NCBI GenBank assembly: GCA_003586115.2
Contig: QVOM02000023.1
Location: 5,395,879 to 5,459,878, forward strand
DNA length: 64,000 nt
Source of the DNA: Salvator merianae
Lineage: Eukaryota; Chordata; Lepidosauria; Squamata; Teiidae
Direction: 5' to 3'
Shown: positions 11,704 to 22,582 of the stretch, piece by piece
Layout: the number at the start of each line of letters is the position of its first letter
Position numbering within the stretch: the first letter of the stretch is position 1
The notes under the pieces: generated by a model
Databases searched by the model: none
Told to the model about the DNA's origin: nothing
Seen by the model: the letters and a program-made list of their open reading frames with translations, nothing else
Program-made: the position numbers and the translations under genes

Positions 11704-11734
11704 GTGGTTGGAATCAGAAGGCCTGATTCTTCCA

Positions 11735-11785
11735 GACCCATTGATTCTGATCACAGGCCTTTTAGTGTAGAAAGGCCCAAGGATT
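11735..11785. mobile_element. Family P MITE end fragment
   Basis: The words cattgattctgatcacaggcc and tgtagaaaggccc parallel the right end at 55590-55633. Only this end is visible. Confidence 0.4.
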
Positions 11786-12849
11786 GGGTGGAGCTTGGAA
11801 GGAGGTACAATTTTGTGCATGTTTTGTCAAATTTGCCCATATGGATTTTCTGCTTGACCTTTGGCTCCATTTGAACTTTGTATTTGTCTGCTCAATCTTT
11901 TCAGCTGCATGCAAAGTACATTCTGTGCAGTAATGCATGAATGCTGATATACATGAAAGTATGATTCACTTGTATATATCTTCATTAATTTAGGGATGAA
12001 AAACATCATGATGGTCCATCCATTCTTCTGAAAAGTTCATTCTGAACTTTTCATTCTGAAAAGTATGAAATACACCAATTCTTTTAAACATTGAACTTAT
12101 GAGTCTGGCTGAGTCTGAGTTTCAATAAACAGCTAATCTATCCTTTGGTTTCTAGCTTTGGGACAGAGGAGAGGGTTAACGTGGTAATTTACAAGCTGCA
12201 TTTCATATCACTAGATTAAATTGTGGTCTGTAAGGTATCAAAAGCCAGTTTAAAGTGATGGAAAACATATGGCCAAGTCCTCCCAAACTGGCACCTTGCT
12301 TCTCCACCACTTGTGTTTTGCTGACCATTTCTGATTGTTTATGGTCCCCTGGTTAAGTTCATTGTGATGTGCATGATAATAGGTCACATCACATTTTTTT
12401 TTTCTTTTGCAATGCATTGTTAATAATGTAAGCAGGAATAAAGCAATGAAAGGCAAAAGAAAATTACTAAACTCATGGAAGAAAAGTGGGATGAAAACGT
12501 GGGGGTGGGGATTGAACCTTGGATCCCTACTAGCAAAACTGTCTTCTGGAAAATCCATCAGCTATGTTGGACTTAAATCGGTGCATTGCCTGAATAAATT
12601 AGCTTCTTCAGATGAACTATAGCTTAGGCTTGTCAGCGATTAATTTGAGCTGTGCTTCCCTTCTTCATGATAACACTCTTTTAATCCAGAGTTATACTTT
12701 CTTGCTCACAACATATTCAAAGAGAGAGTTCAATCAATCTCTGTGGACATGGCTAGCTATGTCCTTTGCAATACTTTAACTACATTTTCTCTGTTTTATT
12801 TTATTTTGTGGTATAGTTATCTCTCATAGAAAGCGATGGTTCTGTCTTG
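11786..12849. other. Unassigned sequence
   Basis: AT-rich and unique-looking. Position 12507-12525 (ggggattgaaccttgg) could be a remnant of a SINE B box on the minus strand, too weak to call. Confidence 0.45.
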
Positions 12850-13310
12850 GGGTCTTTCTGCACAGACCCTTAATATGGGTTAAAGGTCCATGTAGTATAT
12901 TTCTAGGTCTTATAGATCTGCACATTAATATGGATCTATTAGACCACACACTCCACTGGTCTGCTTTGTCTGTGCTAGACAAAGCGTGTTCCAGATTAAG
13001 AGGGTTTAAATCCGGATCACAGGTAGACCTGTTTAATTTAGCTCTGATCTGGAACATGGAAAGAGTGCAGAAGGTATGCCTCCATGTTCAGGGCTAGTGG
13101 GGAGCACCTTTCAGCCACACACCATAGAGTTTCACTGAAAAGCACCCTCCAGAGACCCCAAGGCTAGGAACATTTGTTCCTAGCCCTCAGAGGACCAGGG
13201 ATGTTCTTGCAAAGCTTGGGATACAGATGGTACTGACCCTGTCCACACTTTCCCATGGACCTGGCTATTCCACTCATCTCAACCAAGTGCAGATAAGTGC
13301 AAAAAGGGTC
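12850..13310. mobile_element. Family P MITE, 461 bp, with intact 3-bp duplication
   Basis: Left end gggtctttctgcac, right end gcaaaaagggtc, flanked by ttg at 12847 and ttg at 13311. Internal module gctaggaacatttgttccta at 13162-13181 is a short palindrome also seen, diverged, at 10460, 19180 and 55425. Non-autonomous; no transposase frame. Confidence 0.72.
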
Positions 13311-13414
13311 TTGGATTCCAACACGTTATGCAAACTGTGCTAGGGAAACTTGAAGTGAATGTTAGTTTCCCTTACTGCTAGTTTTTCAGGGATGGCATAG
13401 ACCCTTTCCACACT

Positions 13415-13517
13415 GGGTCTTGTTCTGGATTATATCCCTGAAGACAGAACTGCCATAGTCTGCATTAACATGTGGATGGCAGGTCCCTATTCCAGGATAA
13501 AATCCAGAATAAGGCCC
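13415..13517. mobile_element. Short family P-type hairpin MITE, 103 bp
   Basis: Ends gggtcttgttctggattat and, complemented, gggccttattctggatttt; the inverted repeats cover about 24 bp each and the whole could fold back. Flanks act (13412) and att (13518) fit a 3-bp duplication with one transition. Confidence 0.65.
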
Positions 13518-14396
13518 ATTGAAGAAAGGACCATTGTTTTTTATAATGTAGTTTTAGCTAGCATGGTTTTACACTATCCAAGAAAGGTCCCATTTTAGTG
13601 ACCATGCATGAGCAAAAGCATGCAAACTGAAACCACGTTATATAAAGAATGTCTGTACTTGGTTTCAAATTGGGCAGGTGCATTGGTGACAGTATGGCGT
13701 TGGTCAAATTGACCAGAATGCTCTCCAGTTTTCTTAATGTCCAAAGGAGTTTTCACCCTAAGCCTCTCATTCTTGTAGGTACAGTTTTCAAACAAGGCTT
13801 CCCTTCTGCTTTCTCTGATGCAATCCGCTGCTGCTTCTTTATGCTCCTGGACAGCTATCACGTCTGCATCATGAACAAATCAACCTTCACACTTTAACAA
13901 TCCTTCCTAATGAGATTCCCTTGCCTCCTCCCTTGCCAATAGCAGAGGCTGTGTTCCTTGCATACCTAAACTTGCACGAACACACATAGACCTATTGAGA
14001 AAGCAGGTCACGCTGTTCTTCTAGCGAATGGTTATTTACTCAATCCCTAGCTGCCAATTTGGTTTTCTTGCCATTCTCTCCTTCAGTCTCTATATAACAA
14101 AAGAAACACGAGTTGCAATTTGTTGACTGCCTGCTGCCAAACCCAACTCCATCCACGTTTCCCCTGTTCTTATTCCAATAAATGATTGGCTAAACCATAA
14201 TCAAATAATGCTTGTGCATGTTTCCAGTTATAATTTGATGGGTGTCTGGAGCTTCTTCCATTCCGTGGCAGGATCTGCTGTAATTTAGACACCAGATCTT
14301 TTGGTCTTGTTGCAGAAGTAGAAAGTTTTCCCTCCCAAGTGCATGGAAGGTGTGAGTTGATGGGCATGGATATCTATTAGCATGCAGATAACACAC
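13518..14396. other. Unassigned sequence
   Basis: No repeat or gene recognised. Plus and minus frames at 13595-13897 overlap and are likely chance. Confidence 0.5.
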
Positions 14397-15410
14397 TAGA
14401 GATGTACAAGATTCGTTTTACATTCAAACATTCAATCAAATATTTTGCATTTGTGGGTATTTGAATTGTATCAAAAATGTTTTTGTTTTGGTTTTTTGCA
14501 TTTTCAGAGTTTGATTAAAATGAATCAGTCCGTTTGTGAAAGCAGAATACTTGTTATATTCTGTTATATTTGTTAAATTCACGTTTTTGCTGTATTTTAA
14601 CCCATGAAAAGGGTATTTCCAATGGGGAAAACACGGCAAAAACTGTGAAAATGGACACACAAAAAAACCTTTTTTCTGACATTGCAATTCACTGACAAAG
14701 CAATACATTCTCACTTTGGGCCTGTTCACACTTTGGCCTAGCAAGCATCAAGGATGCTTGCTAGCCAAGTGCGTCTGCACTTTGTGGAGGCCTGAATGTT
14801 CTGGGAGCAGACTGCATCCACTCCTGATCACGGATACCATTGGTGAACCCGTACCTGAAGCTCAAAGTGTTCCATTCACACTTACCTTCACCATGGTGGC
14901 CATCTTGAACACAATCTGCCCATCGTACATGAGTGATCTTGCGATCATACATGTGTGATAGGGCAATTGTGCCCACACAACAACCCATTTGGGCCCGCGA
15001 TGTCCTGTTCAAGGCTGTGATGCCAGATGGGGCTGTGCTGCGTCCCATCTGGCATTCTGGAGCCTGATTGGGATGTCATGTGCCCAACTGGGGCATTGAG
15101 CAGGCTCAGTCAGGCCCATACGATGGGGCAGACCCCATTGCCCTATTGAGCATGCACGCACATGCACGTGGCACTGCTGCTGTGGCACGTGCTGCCATGG
15201 CAAGGATCAGGCACAGCTACCAGATTCGCACATGCAAATGCTGGTAGCCGGCTTCAGGTAGGGTTTTAGGCCCCGTAGTGCAGACAGTGCCTGCACGTTG
15301 GGGTCTATTCCACCTTAGCATGGGATAATTATTACATGCTAAGGTGGAAAGTGCATAAGCTCCCTTTGACAGGAAATTGAAATTGTGAATTTCATTTATG
15401 TGCATCCCTA
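14397..15410 (+). mobile_element. Family H (hAT-like) element interrupted by a nested MITE
   Basis: Left end tagagatgtaca, right end tgtgcatccc-ta. The core gaaaagggtatttccaatgg and the later attgcaattcactgacaaag align with 24096-24434 and 34826-35136. Similarity stops at 14717 and resumes at 15365 (ggaaattgaaattgtgaat), the two parts being separated by the element at 14718-15364. Without the insert the element would be about 364 bp. The 8-bp flanks (taacacac and cagcatgc) agree at only four positions, the rest being transitions, so the duplication is weak. Confidence 0.65.
14718..15364. mobile_element. Family P MITE nested in a family H element, hairpin-rich, 647 bp
   Basis: Left end gggcctgttcacacttt, right end complemented gggagcttatgcacttt, flanked by ttt on both sides (14715 and 15365). 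Three near-terminal or internal stems are perfect: 14738-14749 with 14753-14764 (12 bp, 3-nt loop), 15020-15031 with 15044-15055 (12 bp), and 15308-15322 with 15335-15349 (15 bp, 12-nt loop). The interior is GC-richer than the surroundings. No transposase frame. The nesting shows that the family H copy was already in place. Confidence 0.72.
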
Positions 15411-16014
15411 CAGCATGCAGCATGTTTAAGAAAAGCAATTCTTTCTCTTAGTGTGAAGGGGGAAAAGTGCTGTGCTTGAAGGGCCCTACTCTCTGTTTTC
15501 TGTTCCTTAGCAAGGAGAAGAAACAAACATTCTTAGATGTTATCCAGCAGGGAGTGACATTGTGAGTGCAAATTTAAAGGAACTTACTGAGGATTAAGAA
15601 CCTCTAGAAAATCACTAAGGAGCACTTTTGAATAGACAGGTCTAAGATTACATGGTAATCATGCTTCACCCTCACCAGGTTCCTTACCATACTGCTTCCA
15701 TCACTTTAATTATATCTGCAGCATAATATCATGGCAGCTTTGACAACCAAATAAAGTTCCTCCTGATGCTTTTTTATTTTTCTTTCCATTCTGGGGATCT
15801 TTTTGATGTTGGCAACTTCTTCTGGCTTCCCACAAAAGTGGCATCACTTGTCTCCCTGAGTACAGCAGGGAGGTGAAGGTGAATTCATCTTGCGACAACA
15901 GGGTGAAAATGTCATTCTTCTGTGTTTGTTCATAAAGTCTTTCTCCCTCGTTCTTGAATAAAAGTGTGGTTTCAGCACATTCAATAACAGAAACAACACA
16001 TGGAAATTTCACAT
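15411..16014. other. Unassigned sequence
   Basis: No recognised repeat; minus frame 15710-16012 has no domain I can identify. Confidence 0.5.
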
Positions 16015-16450
16015 GTAAAGGTATATTTCATTTAAATGCATATCAGAAAACGCTCAACGTGCTTTGAGAACACAACAAAACACTCAGGTGCACATAAACA
16101 GAACTAACCTATTGTTAAAGAGTGCCTGGAGATAGGCACTTAGTTTCAAATTACCAAACTAACATATATTAATAAATGCATAGTTAGATGGAAAGCCAAC
16201 ATCTCAACCTAAGTTGTGCAGTTTTATGCGGCAGTGAAGGAGCGGAAGTGCAGCAAGGACGAAGGAAGTGAGATAATCCCGAGAAGTATCAATCGACCAA
16301 TCAGAGATAAGGACAACAGGAAGAGAGAAGAGGAAGAAGGAAGGAATCCTTTACTGTCAATGATTATTGACACTTCTGCAAGGTTGGAGGGGCAGCAGTA
16401 GGACTTTAATTGGAAGCTGTCACTTCGATCTAATCAAAACATATTTTGAT
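16015..16450. promoter_or_regulatory. Candidate conserved non-coding element
   Basis: Repeat-free, with an octamer-like atttaaatgcatat word, retained CpG (aaacgctcaacgtgc) and ttaattgg. Chosen by texture only. Confidence 0.22.
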
Positions 16451-16760
16451 CTCCTGTTGTGACTGTTCTTAGTGGTCAACTGGACAGAAAGTACAAAAAA
16501 AGTTAATATATTTGTGGTAAGGCTTCTGCCAACACTTAATCTCGGTCTTAATCCTGGTCTTTAATCCAGAAATACAACAAACTTGTATTTCACCAAAGGG
16601 AAGACAGTGTTGAAAAATGTGGAAGGGATCATGCAAAGAATCATTCATTTGTAGCCTGCAAGTGGTAAAGGAAAAAGTGAAAATCACGTCAGTTCACATT
16701 GGATTTGATTGAAATCAATTTCCTCGTGCAGTTTGGCATGCAAAGAAACAAACTGTGTAG

Positions 16761-16867
16761 TCCTTCCTTCCTTCTTTCCTTCCTTCCTTCCTTCCTTCCT
16801 TCCTTCCTTCCTTCCTTCCTTCCTTCCTTCCTTCCTTCCTTCCTTCCTTCCTCCCTCCCTCCCTCCA
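16761..16867. repeat. (TTCC)n microsatellite
   Basis: Long ttcc array ending in ctcc units. The translated plus frames LPSFLPSF are an artefact of this array. Confidence 0.97.
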
Positions 16868-16935
16868 TTATTTATATTTTCACCCCAAAGTCCCAGGGCA
16901 GGTCACGGCAATAATAAAACAATAAAATCAGTATA
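16868..16935 (-). mobile_element. Decayed LINE/SINE tail (L2-like), minus strand
   Basis: attatttatattttcacccc followed by cccagggcaggtcacggcaa and aataaaacaataaaat reads as the complement of the squamate tail 'gccctgagcc..gggcgggatataaat'. It sits next to the TTCC array. Confidence 0.45.
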
Positions 16936-17131
16936 CTAAATGCATAATTAAAATGTAACCCACTTGCCGAGAAGATTGAAATCTGCTCACAACATGTGTT
17001 AAATGAAAAGTTTTGACGGCATTTTCCCTGTGTTTTAATGCTTACTTGAGACCTCCTTGCAAGCTACCTATTATTTACTTTGCAAATCTGGAATCATCCA
17101 GAAATCACTCACCATTTCAGCTTGTTTGATA

Positions 17132-17160
17132 GCAAAACAAACAAACAAACAAACAAACAG
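17132..17160. repeat. (AAAC)n microsatellite
   Basis: About six aaac units. Confidence 0.9.
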
Positions 17161-17455
17161 ACTTGCAAACTTCATAGGGCAATTATCTCAGAAGGGTCAC
17201 CCCTTTAAAGCTTCCTGAAATCATGTAAGGTTTCTTTAATCACATATTTTTAATGCTTTCAGAGCAAGCTAACTCTATCCTGGCACTTATAATTTTTCTC
17301 CAGTTAATTTTTCTCCAGCTAAAATAAGGTTCCAAGTTAACAAATGCATAACAGATTTTGTCTGGATTAGTTGCAGACATTTGCTTTTAGAAAACAAAAC
17401 AAAAGCCTACTGAATCTAATCAAAAGGGAAAAAGTAGACCTATCTCCTAAGAATG

Positions 17456-17507
17456 TTTATTTTATTTTATTTTATTTTATTTTATTTTATTTTATTTATT
17501 TTTATTT
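17456..17507. repeat. (TTTTA)n microsatellite
   Basis: Pentanucleotide tttta repeated about eight times, then a diverged end. Confidence 0.93.
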
Positions 17508-17710
17508 TTCAGCATTTGTAATCCCACAGGTGCAAAATCATGTTGGGCTTTGGTTTGTTTTGGTTTGTTTTTAACCTGGGTGAATGTTGCTTAAAAATAA
17601 TTTCCTCCCAGGTGCATTTTCCTATTTTTCATGAGTTTAGGAATACTTTAACATACAGGAAGCTATATTTTTTACTCCCTTCACCATCAAATGGCATGGG
17701 TGGAAGACTG

Positions 17711-17714
17711 ATTT

Positions 17715-17781
<67 letters not shown>
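17711..17781. repeat. (TTTC)n microsatellite
   Basis: Uninterrupted tttc array; gives spurious FLSFFLSF and KERKKERK frames. Confidence 0.97.
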
Positions 17782-18840
17782 ATACTGAATGCACAATGAG
17801 GGCATGGTGTCATGCAGACAATGCACTTTTACTGCACATTCAGGGTTGCATGATGTTCCCATATATATTCTCCTTTAGTTAAGCTGACTCATGCTAAGAA
17901 CAAAAGTATCATCTAACCAGTATTTCTTCATACTTGAAGCAAAGAAGAAAGCCCAAGTGGGGTGAGTTGTTCCAAAATAGGTTCCAAATTGTATCTGGCA
18001 ATTGCAGCACTAATTTTTCCTTTCCTTCACCCAGAATACTCCCTTTGATCATAAATGGTATCTTAGTAATAATGATGAATTTGCTAATTTCCATCTCTTT
18101 TCATTCTCTGTCTCTGTTACTACTTCACATAAATTAATTTCACCTTGGATAGCTTTCAACCAGATCCTTTCAGTGTCTGCTGTGCTTAAAGGTTAAAATG
18201 TAGTATTTTCATGGTTGTAAGACTCTCTTTAGCATCATTTGCCATTATAATAGTCCCTGGCGGATGGCTTCACAGTATGGGAGGTGGAAGGTCACTAATG
18301 AACCATAGAAAAGATCTTGATGCCCAAGACAGATTGCCCAGTGCCTTAAATGAGAATGATGAAGCATGACCTCCCCCAAGATTTTGTTGGCCTCCAATTT
18401 CAATTTGCCCCTGCCAATATCAGGGGTGGTAGAAGCTGTCATCTGGGAAAGGACAGAATCTCCCCATCACTGGTCTGAAACACTCTGAAGCAAAACAATT
18501 ACTCATGGTCACTGTATACACTCAAAAATCATGTAAAGCCCTAGCTTAGAACACCATTCTCAGCTTAAAAATAAGAGTGTAGAAATGGCGCTAAGACTAG
18601 TTGAATGCTCCATTAAAGAGATGAAAAAACTAAAATAACTTGATTCCCCTTTGGGATCATGACTCTTGACATGTGTGTAGGGGGCAGGCATTTATAGCTC
18701 TACCTCAGATTAAAACAAAAATGTCTTGGGTAAACCACATTAAGGTCTTCTGACAAGTAATAGATGTTGGTGGCCATCACAACATTATCTGGAAATGAAT
18801 CCTACAGCAGAGCTATGTACTGTATGAGAACTCTGAGTAT
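17782..18840. other. Unassigned sequence
   Basis: No repeat or gene recognised. Confidence 0.5.
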
Positions 18841-19397
18841 GGCTTTTTCTTTGTTTACCTGGAGTCTGCTCCAATGAAAGGGCTAGCCCACTCCTGGACC
18901 CTCTCTTCTACACCCTGGAGTGGAAGAGAGAGGTCCCTCCATCTCCCTGGGCTGCTTCATCTACACTGGGATGGAGCAAGGACCAGTCTAGGTGGTCACA
19001 ATGGCTGCCTGGTCCAGGACACTGGTAGACTTGTTTTTACAGTTCTACTGGCATTCAAGGGATGGATAAACCAGCCCAGGTGGCATGCAGAAGGGCACAT
19101 GCCTCCTTGTTCTGGTTGAACATGGGTACCGACCTTGGCAGCATGCCAAGTTGCATGGCCAAAATGGGTCCCCAGCGGAACTGAGGCTAGGAACTTCAGT
19201 TCCTATCCTCGGCTAACCTGAAAGTGGCTCTAGAGATCATGTCATCTCTGAAGGACAGCATGGGGGACTGTCCTGGGACAACCTTCCAAATGCAGAAAGC
19301 CTACCCTGGGACTGTGTAGCCATTCCTGCCACTGGAATGGTTCCAGGTTGGCCCAATCCTGCTGGATCGGACCACCAAGATAAGTGCAAAGACAGCC
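18841..19397. mobile_element. Family P MITE, 557 bp
   Basis: Left end ggctttttctttgtttacc, right end complemented ggctgtctttgcacttatc. Flanks tat (18838) and tac (19398) fit a 3-bp duplication with one transition. The internal module aaaatgggtcccc, gaggctaggaacttcagttc is shared with 12850-13310 and 33592-34064. Confidence 0.7.
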
Positions 19398-20466
19398 TAC
19401 AAGTGTTTTGTGAGATGAAGCAAATTACAGCTGTTAGCATGCAATCTTTCATGCTGAGGTTACACTAAGACTCTTGGCCTCTCCATGCAAATAACTTCCA
19501 TAGCGTGACCCTTGCTAAAGGAAAACCCTTTTAGTTTCCTTGCTAGCTGACCACTGTATAGCACTGTTTAAAAAATAGAGTTTCTTCGCCCATCCATTCA
19601 CCCTTCAAACAGACCAAGGAAAAGCCTGTATTCATAACATGTTTTTATTCCAATGTGTATGTCTAGAATTGTGTGCACACAATTGAGCGTGTTCTTTGAT
19701 TTCTTTGTTTAGCCTCTGTCACTGTCACCATCACAAAATGTCTCCAGAAAATCACTCATTCTGTAATTGAAGGCTCCATTTCACCATGATTGTTTAAATG
19801 GTTGCATTTGTGGCGTTTGTAATGCCTTTCTGGGCACCCAGGCCTCTGATTTGAACTGATGTTAGCTCATCTCTCATCCTTGGATGTTACCTCTGGCCCT
19901 TCTTGGATCCAGGAAGGCAAGACTGAGAGTGCAGTCAGATACATTTAGAGACGTGCTCTCTGGACAAATTTGCCACTGTAACATCAGACATTTTTTCCCC
20001 CTGAATTCACCTTGTCCCATCTTGAAGCCTCAGAAAGGTTGACTCTTCAAAATTTAGGATTCTATAGCTCTGAAGTCATCTCTTGCTTTAAGCCGGGATG
20101 GGCAGAAAACTACATAACAAAAAAGGTGGGGATCTCCCACTGAGTGACCAATCAGTAGGTAGCACCCTTGTAGTCAGGATAAGTGTTACCTGACTTGGAT
20201 GTGCATATAGGTTGCAGTATGACAAATAAGGTAGGTTCTGAGCCATATGTTTGGATAACTATTTAGAAGGCATTTTTTTGTTCATTTAGGGATGGGATGC
20301 TTTTTTTTAAAGGGACAACTTTAAAAAGCCCTGTCTGATTGTACCCTAAGCGTTGCAGCCATGATGATCTAACATGAAGCTTGGCACTATATCAGGCTGA
20401 CAGGTATGTTTTGGGCCCTGCCAAATCTGAAAATGAAAGAAAAAAAGGATGGAGTAGGCTTAGTCA
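19398..20466. other. Unassigned sequence
   Basis: Unique-looking; 19480-19830 has low repeat content and ATG-poor AT-rich text that could include conserved non-coding sequence, but nothing specific is visible. Confidence 0.45.
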
Positions 20467-20572
20467 ATGAAAGCTCATGCTGTCAACTTCTTTTTCTTTG
20501 TTAGTCTCTAAGGTGCTACTAGACCCCTTTGCTATACTGATCCAGACTAACACAATTATGTCTTTGAAGAAA
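20467..20572 (+). mobile_element. Amniote interspersed repeat, family not named
   Basis: Contains gaaagctcatgct, gttagtctctaaggtgctac and cagactaacac in the order found in a common turtle and lizard dispersed repeat. I recognise the pattern but cannot assign the family with confidence. Confidence 0.6.
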
Positions 20573-20761
20573 ACAAAATGAGTGAGAGGTGAGCTGTGGT
20601 GAGCTCATAAGGGCCTTGGCTGATTCAAGAGGCCTTGCAAATCTTACAAAACACAAACCTCCCATACCCATATTGCAGTATCTTATCAATGTACACAAGA
20701 GCAAAAAATGGGACACTCGTCTGTTCTTCCTTCTTTATTGGGGGCAGCTGGGTCACTGGAT

Positions 20762-20836
20762 TCTTGCATTGTGCAGGATTTGACTAGATGAACTCTAAGA
20801 TACCCATCAGTTCCAAAGTTCTATGGAATTATGGAA
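20762..20836 (+). mobile_element. CR1 LINE, 3' terminus
   Basis: tcttgcattgtgcaggattt, gactagatgaactctaagat, then cagttccaaagttctatgga: the CR1 3' end (tail only), diverged. Confidence 0.75.
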
Positions 20837-20929
20837 GAAAACCTGAGCCTTTCTGACCAGGATCTCTATTAGGGAAGCAATATACCTGGCAGGCGTATCA
20901 ATTCTGAGCCTAGATTTTACACCACAGCT

Positions 20930-21500
20930 ACCAGCAGACCAAAACTCCCATCGTAGTAACATTCCCTCAGCCCAACGCTTCCCCAAATAGCTCAGAAATT
21001 GCCACCCTCTCTAATTGGGCTGCATGCAAACCTGGCAGCCTTCTCACCAGCAAGCTGGCATGTTTTCAAATGCGATGTTGAATGGCAAATGTGCAGATAC
21101 ACGGGGATAAAATGAGCTCGTCTTATTGATTTTCTAAACCAATATGGCACTGACGCTGATTCTCTCTGCCATTTGCCTCCTCTGCCAGACGGCATTTGCG
21201 CCCCTTTCATCATTTTAATTAGACATTACACCTGACACAAATGCCGACTTGATTAACCTTAAAGGAGCTGGAACGGGTCCTTCCAATCGTTAACATGGGC
21301 CCCCTGACATATTATAACTCAGCACTTAACATGTCCGATTGCACAAAGCGCCGGCGTCTTTGCCTCGCTCGCCACAGCTGCCATGCAGTGTTATAACATC
21401 TACCGAGGGCCGTTTTGCAAGACGTTCTCACCATAATAAAGCAATAAAGAAGAGATTTAAGAGAGAAATAGCTTTGGACCCGGCGGAAGCTGAGCTTTAA
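20930..21500. promoter_or_regulatory. Strongest candidate conserved non-coding element / CpG-retaining block
   Basis: Between about 21240 and 21500 I count around fourteen CpG dinucleotides in roughly 270 bp (for example aaagcgccggcgtc, tcgctcgcc, ccggcgga), while most of the window is CpG-poor. There is no repeat similarity, and TAAT/GATTAA-type words (ttaattagac, ttgattaacc, catattataact) are frequent. Frames on both strands are broken or unrelated to known proteins. I infer a constrained regulatory element or a hypomethylated site; an unrecognised non-coding exon is an alternative. Confidence 0.4.
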
Positions 21501-21909
21501 TGTTTACATAAAATGCATCTTGTGCAGGGGTGTTTTCCAGATATATTGTCTTCCTCGGATATCTGTGGCTTTAGAATGGATCTGCATTTGCTCCCTGCTT
21601 TCTTATTTTTCAGCTGCTTGCTCTCAAATGATCTTCTAGCTCTGTTTGGAAAGATCTGCATGCAGCCTTTATGGGACTGGCTTGAGGATACAGGGACACA
21701 CATCTGTGCACACCTGTTTCACTGTAAGAGTGCAGGATGTACAAGTTCCTGAAGCCTGGGAATGATCACTGCTCCATGAATGGTCATTAGAGCACTATAA
21801 TGGCAGAGCGGAACAAAGAGCTCTAAGTGTTCTTTCTATCACTCTTCCTCCACCCCCTGCTGTTTCATACTTACTTATTACACTTCCTGTTCTTCTGTAC
21901 AGAGTAGAT
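21501..21909. other. Unassigned sequence
   Basis: Continues the unique region; no repeat recognised. May be part of the block at 20930-21500. Confidence 0.45.
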
Positions 21910-22460
21910 CAAGAATGATCAAGGGGCTGGAACACCTTCCTTACCAAATCAGGCTGCAACGTCTTGGCCTCTTCAGCCTTGAAAGACAGCATTTAAGAGG
22001 GGACCCGATTGGAGTTTATAAAATCATGCACGGGGTTGAAAAGGTGAATAGAAAAAGGTTCTTTTCTCTATCGCTCAACACTAGGACCAGGGGGCACTCT
22101 GTGAAGCTGATGGGCAGGAGAGTTAGGACTGACAAGGGGAAGTATTTTTTCACCCAGAGGGTCATCGGTCTGTGGAATTTACTACCAGAAGAGGTGGTGA
22201 CAGCAATCAGCCTGGAGAGTTTTAAGAACAGATTGGACAGATTCACGGAGGTCAGGTGTATCAATGGCTACTGGAATGGATGCCTAGGTACCACTCCAGG
22301 TTGGAAAGACAGGCAGGATGTCTATAAAACTGTTTGTGGGGAGTCAAGAGCAGATGACTCATCTTCTGCTTGAGATGCCCAGAAGCAATTGGTGGGCCAG
22401 TGTGTGAAGCACGATGCTGAACTAGATGGGCTGTGGCCTGATCCAGCAGGGCTCCTCTTA
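21910..22460 (+). mobile_element. CR1 LINE, 3' fragment with a still-open ORF2 C-terminus
   Basis: The plus frame 21915-22373 (152 codons) encodes the C-terminal part of the CR1 reverse transcriptase protein: RLQRLGLFSLERQHLRGD, VYKIMHGVEKVNR, TRTRGHSVKLMGRRVRTDKG and YFFTQRVIGLWNLLPEEVV. It then runs into 3' UTR sequence. There is no endonuclease domain and no catalytic RT motif, so it is a 5'-truncated, inactive copy. It is the best-preserved CR1 in the window. Confidence 0.95.
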
Positions 22461-22582
22461 ATTCCTGGAGGATAGGTACATCAATGGATGCTAGAAGGAA
22501 TTGGTGGGCCACTGTGTGAGGCAGGATGCTGGACTAGTTGGGCTGTGGTCTGATCCAGCAAGGCGCCTCTTATGTTCTTATG
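22461..22582 (+). mobile_element. Second CR1 3' UTR fragment, tandem to the first
   Basis: Repeats the end of the previous copy (aattggtgggccactgtgtg, ggatgctggactag, ctgatccagcaaggcgcctc) and ends tatgttcttatga. It begins where the previous tail stops, so it is either a tandem duplication or a second insertion into the tail. Confidence 0.85.

Noticed and set aside
12507..12525. tRNA gene or B box (ggggattgaaccttgg)
   Set aside because: No cloverleaf can be built around it and no A box is present at the right distance.
16699..16939. Plus frames with PSFLPSFL repeats
   Set aside because: Microsatellite translation of the TTCC array.
21915..22373. 152-codon frame as a host gene
   Set aside because: It is the C-terminus of the CR1 reverse transcriptase ORF, listed as a mobile element instead.
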